A program made the translations under genes and the position numbers. The notes under the pieces are model-generated. The model was not told the origin of the DNA, did not search any database, and was given only the letters and a program-made list of their open reading frames with translations. A DNA stretch of 64,000 bases, from NCBI GenBank assembly GCA_963718375.1, contig CAVQZD010000008.1:18219-82218 (forward strand). The letters are read 5' to 3'. Each line of letters starts with the position of its first letter. The first letter of the stretch is position 1. Of this stretch, positions 33,765 through 43,400 are shown in pieces. The DNA is from RBG-16-64-13 sp963718375. GTDB lineage: Bacteria > Actinomycetota > Thermoleophilia > RBG-16-64-13.

Positions 33765-33828
33765 TCGGCACATCAGTATTGCCAGGGGACAAGGATTGGG
33801 GCACAAAGCAAGCGGTTTAGGGGGACAC

Positions 33829-36800
33829 ATGAGACCGATGGAAGTTCGTACACCGACGGCCGCGCCTGAGGAGTCAGGCATACGACACCGCGTCCATCGC
33901 TCGAGGCGCCGGCTGATCGCGATCACCGTGCTCTCCCTCCTTCTGGTCGCATGCATATCCACGGTGGCGACGGCCGACACCTACGTGCCGCCTGTGCCTG
34001 TCGCCCCGGCCATCACCGGGCAGGTCACCGACACGGCGACCGGGGAGCCGATACCCGGTATCACGGTCAGAGCGTATCTCGATACACATGGTGACGGTTC
34101 CTACTGGTCGCTCATGGGTCTCGCCTACACCGACATTTACGGGCAGTACGACCTGTCTAGCCTAGAAGAAGTCGGCGAGTTCTACGTGAGCTTCTATGAC
34201 AGCACTGGGGAGTACGCGCGGCAGTACTACAGCGGCCAGAGCACCAGAGGCTTGGCCGATCGGATATCCGTGGGGTCAGATGAGATCGTTCCCGGTATCG
34301 ACGCGGCCATGGTCGCCGCTTCCAGCCTGAGCGGCCTGGTCACAGAAGCAGACTCCGGGGAGCCCATTCCGGGCATCCAAGTGAGGGTCTACTCCGACTA
34401 TCTTGGCGACGGATCCACCTGGTGGCTGGAGAGTCAGAGCTACACGGATGGTTACGGAGAATACCAGACGGGGAGCCTAGCCGCCGGCACTTACGTAGTG
34501 CGTTTCAGTGATGAGGGCAACCACTTCCAGCAGCAGTACTTTAGCGGAGAGACTGTCGAGGGGTCTGCCGAGCGTATACCGCTTGGTACGGGTGAGGCCT
34601 TGACGGGCATCGATGCGTCTCTTGTCAGCGTGCCTTCGTCAGGGTACGGCTTGGGCAAGATAACGGGTCACGCAGTAGACGCGGCGACGAGCTCGCCGGT
34701 ACCCGACTGTCGTGTCACCATCTACAGACACGTTGGCTCCGAATACTACTATGCGGGTCAGGCGGTCACGGATACCAGTGGCGAGTACAGCATCGCCAAC
34801 GTGTCTTGGGGCGACAACGTCGTGCTGTTCAGCCCAGACCTGGGGAGTGACTACGCGGCCCAGCTATACAGCGGCAAAGCCATGGGTGAGTCGCCCGACA
34901 CGGTCACGCTCGGACCCGACAGCCCATCGGCTTCGGGCATCGATGCTGCCCTGATACTCAAGAACTCACATATCACAGGCACAGTATTCGACCAGTTGGG
35001 CAATCCTTATTCCTGCCCTGTCACCATCTATCTGCAGAGTCCGTGGGGGTATGAGTATGCCGGGTCTCTCTGGTCGGACGGCGATGGTCTGTACGACGCA
35101 TCTTTGGGTGCGGGCGCATACAAGGTGTACGCGTATGACCTCATGGGTGGTGGACAAGCATATTACAGCGGCAAACATTCACTAGGTGCGGCCGATATAG
35201 TCACGCTCGGTGAGAACGAGACCGTGTCGGGCATCGATATGTCCTTCCAGGGTGTTGCATCGCCTGCGGCGATCAAGGGCACCGTCGTCGACTCAGCGAC
35301 AGGAGAACCTATCGCCGGAGTCACGGTCACAGCGTCTGCTGACTCCGATGGAAATTCGTGGCCCGACCTGCAGTACGAAGTCTATACGGACTTCTACGGG
35401 CAGTACACCATCGCCATAAGTGATCCGCAGGGCTTGGACCTCGACTACCGAGTGCTGTTTAGGGATGGTAGTTCTGGCTACGCTCCCCAGGTCTACAACG
35501 GCCACGCGCTCCCTAATGACGTCAATTGGTGGGACATAGGCGACGCGGTATACGTTGCGGCGGGTGCGACGGTCTCAGGCGTGAACGCTGCCTTGGATTC
35601 CGGTGATGCATCGCTCGCGGCGATCACGGGCACCGTCACCGAATCAGGAACAGGAGAACCGATCGCCGGCGTCGAGGTCAGCGCTTATGCCGACTCCAAT
35701 GGGGACTCGTGGCCCGACCAACAGTACGAGACTTGGACCGACTCGTACGGGCAGTACACCATCGCCATCAATGAATCGCGGGGCCTGGACCTCAACTACC
35801 GAGTCCTGTTTAGGGATGGTAGTTCTGGCTACGCGCCCCAGGTGTACAACGGCAAGGCCGTGGACTATGACACCTTCTGGTGGGCGATAGGCGATGCCGT
35901 GTACGTTGGTGCGGGTGACACGGCCTCGGGTGTGGACGCTGCCTTGGATGCCTACGCTCATATCACCGGCCATGTGACTGACGAAGACACGGGTGAGCCG
36001 CTACCGGGGGCTGGAGTCGTCGCTTACCTGTCCGACGGGTCATCCTGGAATTACATTGATGAAACGGAGACCGATGTCTACGGCGAGTACAGCTTCGATG
36101 AGTTTAGTCCGGGCATGTATACCGTGGGCTTCCGGTCACCGAATGCCCTCTATATGTGGCAGTTCTATGACGGCAAGACCAGCCAGAGCGAAGCCGATGC
36201 GATCGAGCTGGAGTCAGGCGAGACAGCCTCGGGCATCGACGGCACCGTGGCCACAGGCGCGCACATATCCGGTCGAGTGACGGATGCGGCGACGGGCGAC
36301 GGCGTTGACCAAGCCTGGGTGGAGGTCTACACGTCGGATGGCTCAGAGTGGTACTGGTTCGCTAGTGAGGCTACGGGCACTGACGGAGGCTACGACGTCA
36401 AGGGATTGCCTGCTGGTACTTACGTCGTTGCGGTCTACTATGAACGCTGGGACGGTCAGTCGTCCGGGCACTACATTGGCGCGGTCCGCTACTACGACGG
36501 TGCGGACAGCATCGTCTCGGCTGACCCTGTGGCGGTGGCTGGAGGCGAGATCAAGTCGGGCATCGACTTCGCGCTCGACCTGTGGCCGTCACGCGTCAGC
36601 GGTACTGTCACCGACGCGGCCACCGGGGAGCCTCTGCCAGGCATCGCGGTGGATATCCTGCCTGAAGACTCCTATTACGGGGCGCACGGCTACACGGACA
36701 TCTATGGACGCTACCAGCTGTTCGTGCTGCCCGGTACGTACACCGTCGAGTTCAGGGATTATGAAGGTTCTTACCAGCAGCAGTACTACAACGGACGAAT

Positions 36801-39800
36801 GACCAAAGGCTCGGCCGACCCGTTGACCGTGGTCGAAGGTGAGGATCTGGCTGGCATCGACGCCGCCCTGTTCGCGGGCGCGAGCATAACGGGCAAGATC
36901 ACCGATGCGGCCACGGGTGCTCCTCTCTATTCAGCTGAGGCGGCTGCCTACAGAGACGCAGGGTACGGGTGGGAGATAGCCGCATACGGTTGGATGGAAC
37001 CTCCCTGGTGGATATTCGGTGGCTCGTACAGCATCAACGACCTGGCCCCCGGTGACTACATAGTCGGGTTCGATACCTATGACGGCTCTCACCTGGCGGA
37101 ATACTACGACGCGAAGACCAACCAGGGATCGGCCGATGTCATTGCTCTAGGCTCAGGCTGGACGGCCTCGGGTATCGACGCCGACCTGGAGACAGCCTCT
37201 CATATCACGGGCACTCTGACCGACGAAGCGACGGGAGATCCACTTGGCAACGTGGTGGCTCTCGCCTATGTCGAAAGCGGGGCCGGATGGGAGCTGGTGG
37301 GCACGAGTTGGCCGACCGACGACTACGACCCTGATACCGCGGGCGAGTACGACATCGGCGGTCTGGTCGCAGGCACCTACCGTGTGGGTTATCGGGTGGG
37401 GTCCGGCTACGGTTTCGCGGAGTACTACTCGGACAAGAGCACGGTTGAAGAAGCCGGCGACATCAGTGTTGAGGCCAGCGGTGAAGTGAGCGACATAGAC
37501 GCAGTCCTGGCGATCACACCGAGAGTCGATAGCATCGATGCCTCGAGGGGTCCCACTTCAGGTGGTACCGAAGTGATCATCACGGGAATCGGGTTCAAGC
37601 AGACTTCGGTCGTCAACTTCGGTTCCAAGAAGGCCACCAGCTTCACGGTGGATTCTCCCACCCAGATCACGGCCACAGCCCCACCCCAAGTTGCCGGCAC
37701 CGTGCGGGTCCGGGTGGCCGGCCCATTCGGCTCCACGGCCGACACCGCGGCTGATGACTATACCTACTTCGAGCAGAGCTCTCTTCAGGAGACCCCCACC
37801 GCCGGCCTACGCTACAAAGGCCCCTGGCAGGCACTAGCGAACTCCCTGTGCTCGGGCGGCAACTACCGTCTGCTCAACGCCGCCGGTTCTGCTGAGGTGG
37901 TCTTCGAGGGCACCTCTCTAGCCCTGATCGCCACCACCCGCGGCGACTACGGGATAGCCAGCGTGAGCGTGGACGGCGGCGCCCCAGAGCCGGTGGACCT
38001 CTGGAGCTCCGCCACCCTCTATCAGCAAGAGGTCTGGGACACAGGGACGCTCCCCGACGGTCTGCATACCGTGCGCATCAGCTGGACCGGGACCAGGAAC
38101 GCCAAGTCCTCAGCTAACAAAGTGGCTATCGATGCGTTCGTCATCGAGGGCACTCTAGCCCCGACCGTGCAAGAGGAAGCTCCTACCCCCGGCCTGGACT
38201 ACAAAGGTGCCTGGCTCTCGGGCGCCAACGCAGGCTGCTCGGGCGGCGCCTACAAGTACATACGCGAAGCTGGTTACGTAGAGGTCATCTTCGAGGGCTC
38301 CTACGTGGGCTGGCTCGCGACCACTCGTCCGGACTTCGGCATAGCCAGCGTCAGCCTAGACGGCGGCGCCCCCACGCAGGTGGATCTCTACAGCCCCACC
38401 GCGCAATACCAGCAACTGGCCTACTCGAGCGGACTGCTCTCGGCAGGCACCCACACGCTACGCATAGCGTGGACCGGGAACAAGAACCCCAGCTCCTCGA
38501 GCACCTACGTGGCCATCGACGCCTTTGATATGGTGGGCAGCCTCGCCGCCCTGCGCCAAGGTGAGGCGAACGTCCCCGGACTCAACTACACCGGGCGCTG
38601 GCTACAAGTGCCCAACACCCTGTGCTCGAACGGCACCTACGCCTTCATCAACGCAGACGGCGCAGTGGAGGTGGCCTTCGAAGGCGCCTACATCGGTCTG
38701 GTGACCTCCACCCGCGACGACTACGGCATAGCCAGCGTGAGCCTCGACGGCGGAGCCCCGGTCCCGGTGGATCTCTACAGCCCGACCGCGCTCTATGACC
38801 AGCTGGTCTACTCAAGCGGAGTGCTCGCGGAAGGCACCCACACGCTGCGCATAGAGTGGACCGGGGATAAGAACCCCAGCTCCAAGGGCACCAAACTGAT
38901 CGTAGACGGCTTCGACATGGCCGGCACCATAACCGCTCTACGCACCGAGGAAGACCGCAGCCCGAGCATGCACTACCTGGGCAACTGGGGCGCCATTAGC
39001 AAGGACGGCTACTCCGGCGGCACCTATAGCTACACCTACTCACCCGGACACGCCGAGGTGGTCTTCGACGGCACGTATGTCGCCTGGATCACAAGCACCA
39101 ACTACACCTACGGCATAGCCGAGGTGAGCATCGACGGCGGCGCCCCCGAGCCGGTGGACCTCTACACCCCCGCTACCCTTTATCAGCAGCGGGTGTGGTC
39201 CAGTGGCCCCTTGGCCCAGGGTACCCATACCTTGCGTATCAGCTACACCGGGGATAAGAACCCCGCGTCGACCAACACCTACGTGGTCGTCGATGCCTTC
39301 GACGTCGTCGGGGAGCTCACCGCAGCGAGCTACGAGCAGGAGCCAAGCCAGAACCTGCACTACCGAGGAGCTTGGCAGACCTTGGCCAACCTCTCCGCCT
39401 TCGGCGGCAGCTACCGACTGCTCAACGAGCCTGGTTACGCCGAGGTGGCGTTCGAAGGCACCTACGCGGCCTGGATGGGTATCACCCGTCCCGACTACGG
39501 TATCGCCCAGGTCAGCGTCGATGGCGGACCGGCAGAGCTCGTGGACCTCTACAGCGCCTCCACCCTTTACAAGCAGCAACTGTGGTCGAGCGGCCCCTTG
39601 CCGGAGGGCACGCACACGGTGCGCATCACCTGGACCGGCACCAAGAACCCCAGCGCCACAGGCAATAAGGTGCCCCTCGATTCGCTCGAGGTGGTAGGCA
39701 CCCTGGCGGCCACCCGGGCCGAAGAGGACGCAGGCTCCGGGCTCACCTACTCCGGCTCCTGGTCTCCGGCGATCAACGCCTCCTGCTCGGCCGGCACCTA

Positions 39801-40095
39801 CCGCCTCATGAACTCAAGCGGCTACGTGGAGGTGAGCTTCACCGGTAGCTACCTAGGTTGGCTGGCCGTCACCCGTCCCGACTACGGCATCGCCCAGGTC
39901 AGCGTAGATGGTGGTCCCCTCGAGCCGGTGGACCTCTACAGCGCCGCCGCCCGCTATCAGCAGGAGGTCTGGTCCACAGGCACCCTGGCTGACGGGCCGC
40001 ACACCGTGCGCATCAGCTGGACCGGCACCAAGAACCCAAGTGCTACCAACACCCGCATCTCGGTGGATGCGCTGGACGTGGTGGGAAGCTTCTAG
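33829..40095 (+). CDS. Giant secreted repeat protein (prealbumin-like repeats, TIG, six 128-residue modules)
   Basis: This protein of about 2088 residues has an Arg-rich N-terminus and a signal peptide (RLIAITVLSLLLVACISTVATA). Eleven repeats of about 90-115 residues of the carboxypeptidase-regulatory/prealbumin-like type follow (ITGxVTDxATGEPxPG, YTDxYGxY, GIDAxL; residues about 60-1229). Next are one IPT/TIG domain (about 1231-1314) and six modules of about 128 residues (about 1318-2088) with the pattern SGGTYR, FEGTY, TRPDYGIAxVSxDGG, VDLYS, HTxRIxWTGxKNP. The last module resembles a carbohydrate-binding-like beta-sandwich. The protein is probably an extracellular adhesin or matrix component. 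No LPxTG or SLH anchor is seen; the C-terminus is simply VDALDVVGSF. The ATG at 33829 follows GGGGGA; its first four codons and leader match those of the Rhs gene. Confidence 0.88.
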   Translation: MRPMEVRTPTAAPEESGIRHRVHRSRRRLIAITVLSLLLVACISTVATADTYVPPVPVAPAITGQVTDTATGEPIPGITVRAYLDTHGDGSYWSLMGLAYTDIYGQYDLSSLEEVGEFYVSFYDSTGEYARQYYSGQSTRGLADRISVGSDEIVPGIDAAMVAASSLSGLVTEADSGEPIPGIQVRVYSDYLGDGSTWWLESQSYTDGYGEYQTGSLAAGTYVVRFSDEGNHFQQQYFSGETVEGSAERIPLGTGEALTGIDASLVSVPSSGYGLGKITGHAVDAATSSPVPDCRVTIYRHVGSEYYYAGQAVTDTSGEYSIANVSWGDNVVLFSPDLGSDYAAQLYSGKAMGESPDTVTLGPDSPSASGIDAALILKNSHITGTVFDQLGNPYSCPVTIYLQSPWGYEYAGSLWSDGDGLYDASLGAGAYKVYAYDLMGGGQAYYSGKHSLGAADIVTLGENETVSGIDMSFQGVASPAAIKGTVVDSATGEPIAGVTVTASADSDGNSWPDLQYEVYTDFYGQYTIAISDPQGLDLDYRVLFRDGSSGYAPQVYNGHALPNDVNWWDIGDAVYVAAGATVSGVNAALDSGDASLAAITGTVTESGTGEPIAGVEVSAYADSNGDSWPDQQYETWTDSYGQYTIAINESRGLDLNYRVLFRDGSSGYAPQVYNGKAVDYDTFWWAIGDAVYVGAGDTASGVDAALDAYAHITGHVTDEDTGEPLPGAGVVAYLSDGSSWNYIDETETDVYGEYSFDEFSPGMYTVGFRSPNALYMWQFYDGKTSQSEADAIELESGETASGIDGTVATGAHISGRVTDAATGDGVDQAWVEVYTSDGSEWYWFASEATGTDGGYDVKGLPAGTYVVAVYYERWDGQSSGHYIGAVRYYDGADSIVSADPVAVAGGEIKSGIDFALDLWPSRVSGTVTDAATGEPLPGIAVDILPEDSYYGAHGYTDIYGRYQLFVLPGTYTVEFRDYEGSYQQQYYNGRMTKGSADPLTVVEGEDLAGIDAALFAGASITGKITDAATGAPLYSAEAAAYRDAGYGWEIAAYGWMEPPWWIFGGSYSINDLAPGDYIVGFDTYDGSHLAEYYDAKTNQGSADVIALGSGWTASGIDADLETASHITGTLTDEATGDPLGNVVALAYVESGAGWELVGTSWPTDDYDPDTAGEYDIGGLVAGTYRVGYRVGSGYGFAEYYSDKSTVEEAGDISVEASGEVSDIDAVLAITPRVDSIDASRGPTSGGTEVIITGIGFKQTSVVNFGSKKATSFTVDSPTQITATAPPQVAGTVRVRVAGPFGSTADTAADDYTYFEQSSLQETPTAGLRYKGPWQALANSLCSGGNYRLLNAAGSAEVVFEGTSLALIATTRGDYGIASVSVDGGAPEPVDLWSSATLYQQEVWDTGTLPDGLHTVRISWTGTRNAKSSANKVAIDAFVIEGTLAPTVQEEAPTPGLDYKGAWLSGANAGCSGGAYKYIREAGYVEVIFEGSYVGWLATTRPDFGIASVSLDGGAPTQVDLYSPTAQYQQLAYSSGLLSAGTHTLRIAWTGNKNPSSSSTYVAIDAFDMVGSLAALRQGEANVPGLNYTGRWLQVPNTLCSNGTYAFINADGAVEVAFEGAYIGLVTSTRDDYGIASVSLDGGAPVPVDLYSPTALYDQLVYSSGVLAEGTHTLRIEWTGDKNPSSKGTKLIVDGFDMAGTITALRTEEDRSPSMHYLGNWGAISKDGYSGGTYSYTYSPGHAEVVFDGTYVAWITSTNYTYGIAEVSIDGGAPEPVDLYTPATLYQQRVWSSGPLAQGTHTLRISYTGDKNPASTNTYVVVDAFDVVGELTAASYEQEPSQNLHYRGAWQTLANLSAFGGSYRLLNEPGYAEVAFEGTYAAWMGITRPDYGIAQVSVDGGPAELVDLYSASTLYKQQLWSSGPLPEGTHTVRITWTGTKNPSATGNKVPLDSLEVVGTLAATRAEEDAGSGLTYSGSWSPAINASCSAGTYRLMNSSGYVEVSFTGSYLGWLAVTRPDYGIAQVSVDGGPLEPVDLYSAAARYQQEVWSTGTLADGPHTVRISWTGTKNPSATNTRISVDALDVVGSF

Positions 40096-40126
40096 ACAGC
40101 ATCTAGGACAGAGAGAGAACCACACA

Positions 40127-40152
40127 CAGGGGCGCCCGCGAGGGTGCCCCTG
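40127..40152 (+). repeat. Shared 3' stem-loop element, copy 1
   Basis: CAGGGGCGCCC-GCGA-GGGTGCCCCTG forms an 11-bp stem (one G-U pair) closed by a GNRA-type tetraloop. It lies 31 bases after the stop of the 2088-aa gene, in a conserved block of about 65 bases containing GGACAGAGAGAGAACC. There is no T-run, so it is not a standard intrinsic terminator. The block recurs at 52127-52188 and 53800-53862. Confidence 0.8.
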
Positions 40153-40202
40153 CTGCGTGAGGGGCCTTCGCTCTTTGGTACAGAGGCCGCAGGCTCCTGC
40201 AG

Positions 40203-40231
40203 TTGCCTATTCAGGACAAGGCTGATATATA
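40203..40231 (+). promoter_or_regulatory. Putative promoter of the giant Rhs gene
   Basis: TTGCCT and TATATA are separated by 17 bases, about 190 bases upstream of the Rhs ATG. It matches the TTGCTT-17-TATATG arrangement before the 2088-aa gene. Confidence 0.45.
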
Positions 40232-40421
40232 GCTATGAAGTGCAGGCGCAGAAGAATTCCTCGACTCTATAGGAAAGCAGCACCCCTAGAAGCGAAGGCT
40301 GGGGGTCCAAAACAGAGCGGTGGGCACTGTTCGGGTCATACCGTACCCTCGCGTTCACTGAAGAAGAATCCCGCAGCTGACACCCGTGAGACTGCAGTGG
40401 CCAGATTAGGAGTGGGGGCAC

Positions 40422-43400
40422 ATGAGACCGATGAGGCTTCGTAGATCTTCGACCGAGCCCAACGAGCCAGACAGGAAGTACCGGGGGCTCTGTAGGCGCC
40501 CGTTGATCACGATGTCCGTGCTTTCCCTCCTTCTAGCTGTGGGCATATCTACGGCAGCAACGGCGACCGAGGTCTGGCACAACACGCAGCTCACCGACAA
40601 CGCCACTCACGACTCCTCCCCCCAAGTCTCCGGCGACCGGGTGGTGTGGTCCGGCAACGACGGTTCCGACGAAGAGATCTTCACCTGGACCCCGACCGGC
40701 GGAACCCAGCAGCTCACCGACAACTCCTTCGCCGACGACGCGGTAGGAGTTTCCGGCGACCGGGTGGTGTGGTCCGGCAGCGACGCTTCCGACGAAGAGA
40801 TCTTCACCTGGACCCCGACCGGCGGAACCCAGCAGCTCACCGACAACTCCTTCGCCGACGACGCGGTAGGAGTTTCCGGCGACCGGGTGGTGTGGATTGG
40901 CTACGACGGTTCCGACCAAGAGATCTTCACCTGGACCCCGACCGGCGGAGCCCAGCAGCTAACCGATAACGCCTACGTAGACAATTTCCCCCAAGTCTCC
41001 GGCGACCGGGTGGTGTGGTCCGGCAGCGACGGTTCCGACGAAGAGATCTTCACCTGGACCCAGACCGGCGGAACCCAGCAGCTCACCGACAACTCCTTCG
41101 CCGACGACGCGGTAGGAGTCTCCGGCGACCGGGTGGTGTGGTCCGGCAGCGACGGTTCCGACGAAGAGATCTTCACCTGGACCCCGACCGGCGGAACCCA
41201 GCAGCTCACCGACAACTCCTTCGCCGACGACGCGGTAGGAGTCTCCGGCGACCGGGTGGTCTGGTCCGGCAGCGACGGTTCCGACGAAGAGATCTTCACC
41301 TGGACCCCGACCGGCGGAACCCAGCAGCTCACCGACAACTCCTTCGCCGACGACGCGGTAGGAGTCTCCGGCGACCGGGTGGTGTGGATTGGCTACGACG
41401 GCAACGAAGAGGTGTTCACATGGAAGGTAAGTGACACCGCACCCACGCAGCTTTCCGACAACTCCTACCAAGACTTCGATCCCCAAGTCTCCGGTGACCG
41501 GGTGGTGTGGTTTGGCTATGATGACGGTACCGACGAAGAGGTCTTCACGGCTGTGCCGGTGGAGATTGCCGCCCCAACTATCACCGGCCTCGATCCGAGC
41601 CAGGGTCCCGCCGCGGGCGGCAACACCATCACCATCACCGGTACGGACCTCGCCGGGGCGACCTCGGTCAGCTTCGGCGGCACTGACGCCACCGGTTTCA
41701 CCGTGGACTCCGATACCCAGATAACCGCCACCGTCCCGGCTCACGCGGCTGGCCTGGTCACCGTCGCGGTGACTACTCCTGGGGGCACTAGCTCTCAGAC
41801 CGACAACTACACCTATGTGGCACCGACCCTTCCGGCCATCACCGGCCTCGATCCGAGCCAGGGTCCCACCACGGGTGGCACATCCGTCACCATCACCGGC
41901 ACCGACTTCACCGGGGCGACCTCAGTCACTTTCGGAGGCGAGGAGGCCACGAGCTTCCAGGTGGACTACGATACCCAGATAACCGCTACCTCCCCGGCTC
42001 ATGCGGCCGGCGTGGCGGACGTGCGGGTCACGACCCCGCTCGGGGGCTCAGACACCTCGGGTGCCACCGATGACTTCACCTACCACTACCAGCGTCTGGA
42101 AGAGACCCCGAGCACCTCTCTACACTATCTCGGGCCCTGGAGCAGCCTCATAAACGCCTCTTCCTCCGGGGGTGGCTATCGTCTCTTGGCCAGCCCCGGG
42201 TACGCCGAACTGGTCTTCGAAGGCGCCTACCTGGCTCTGATCAGCACCACCCGCCCAGACTACGGTATAGCCGAGGTGAGCTTAGACGGCGGGCCGGCAG
42301 TTCCGGTCGACCTCTACTCCCGGGCTACGCTCTACCAGCAGAAGGTCTGGGACTCAGGCGTACTCACCCCCGGCACACACACCCTACGCATAAGCTGGAC
42401 GGGGGATAGGAACCCCTCGGCCACCAACAACCGGATCGCCCTGGACGCCTTCGACCTAGACGGTAGCCTCACCGCCGGCCGCATCGAAGAGGCTTCCACC
42501 GAGAGCCTGCACTTCACTGGCGGCTGGGGGACACTGCCCAAGACCTCCTACTCCGCCGGCGCCGTACGTTACCTTAACGGCCCCGGACACGCTGAGCTTG
42601 TCTTCACCGGTACCTACGTGGGCTGGATAGCCCCCACCAACTACACCTACGGTATAGCCGAGGTGAGCTTAGACGGCGGGGCTCCGGTCCAAGTCGACCT
42701 CTATAGCGCGAGCACCCGCTACCAGCAACTCGTGTGGTCGAGCGGCACCTTGGCCTACGGCACCCATACACTACGCGTAAGCTGGACCGGGGATAGACAC
42801 GCGTCCTCAGCTAACACCTACGTGGTGGTGGACGCCTTCGACATCCAAGGCAGCCTAAACGCTCAACGCCTAAGCCAAGGCCCCGACCCCGGGGTGGGCT
42901 ACCGTGGAGCCTGGCTTAACACCATGAACGTATCTACCTCCGGGGGTAGCTACCAGCTGCTCTCGAGCGCCGGCGAGGCCGAGATCGCCTTCGCCGGCAC
43001 CTACCTCGCCCTTATCACGACCACCCGCCCTGACTACGGCACAGCCGAGGTGAGCGTAGACGGAGGCACCCCCCAAGAGGCCGACCTCTATAGCGCCGCC
43101 ACCCGTTACCAGCAACTGGTGTGGTCTACCGGTCCTTTGACTGACGGCCTACACACCGTCAGGATCACCTGGACCGGGGATAAGAACCCCGCCGCTACCG
43201 GCGCCAAGATAGCCATCGATGCCTTCGACATCGTAGGCGGCTCCTCGGCCACCCGCATCCAGGAAGGCCCAGGTCCCGGTCTTACCTATTCCGGCTCGTG
43301 GTACCAGGCCATAAACACCTCGGCCTCCGGGGGGACCTACCGGCACCTAAACGCAAGCGGACAGGCCGACATCACCTTCGAAGGCACCTATCTTGCTCTC

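Larger units (their letters stand above)
40096..40421 (+). other. 326-base intergenic region between the two giant genes
   Basis: The region holds the first copy of the shared 3' element (about 40100-40163, including the stem-loop at 40127-40152), the putative promoter at 40203-40231, and a leader of about 190 bases ending in GGGGGCACATGAGACCGATG. I see no gene here. Confidence 0.6.

Noticed and set aside
33796..33830. Cyclic-di-GMP-I riboswitch in the leader of the giant gene
   Set aside because: GCACAAAGCAAGCGGTTTAG recalls part of the GEMM consensus, but the other conserved half and the paired receptor sequence are missing, and the Rhs leader does not share it.
40127..40152. Standard intrinsic terminator
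   Set aside because: The stem is strong but no T-run follows in any of the three copies, so I report it as a structured 3' element instead.
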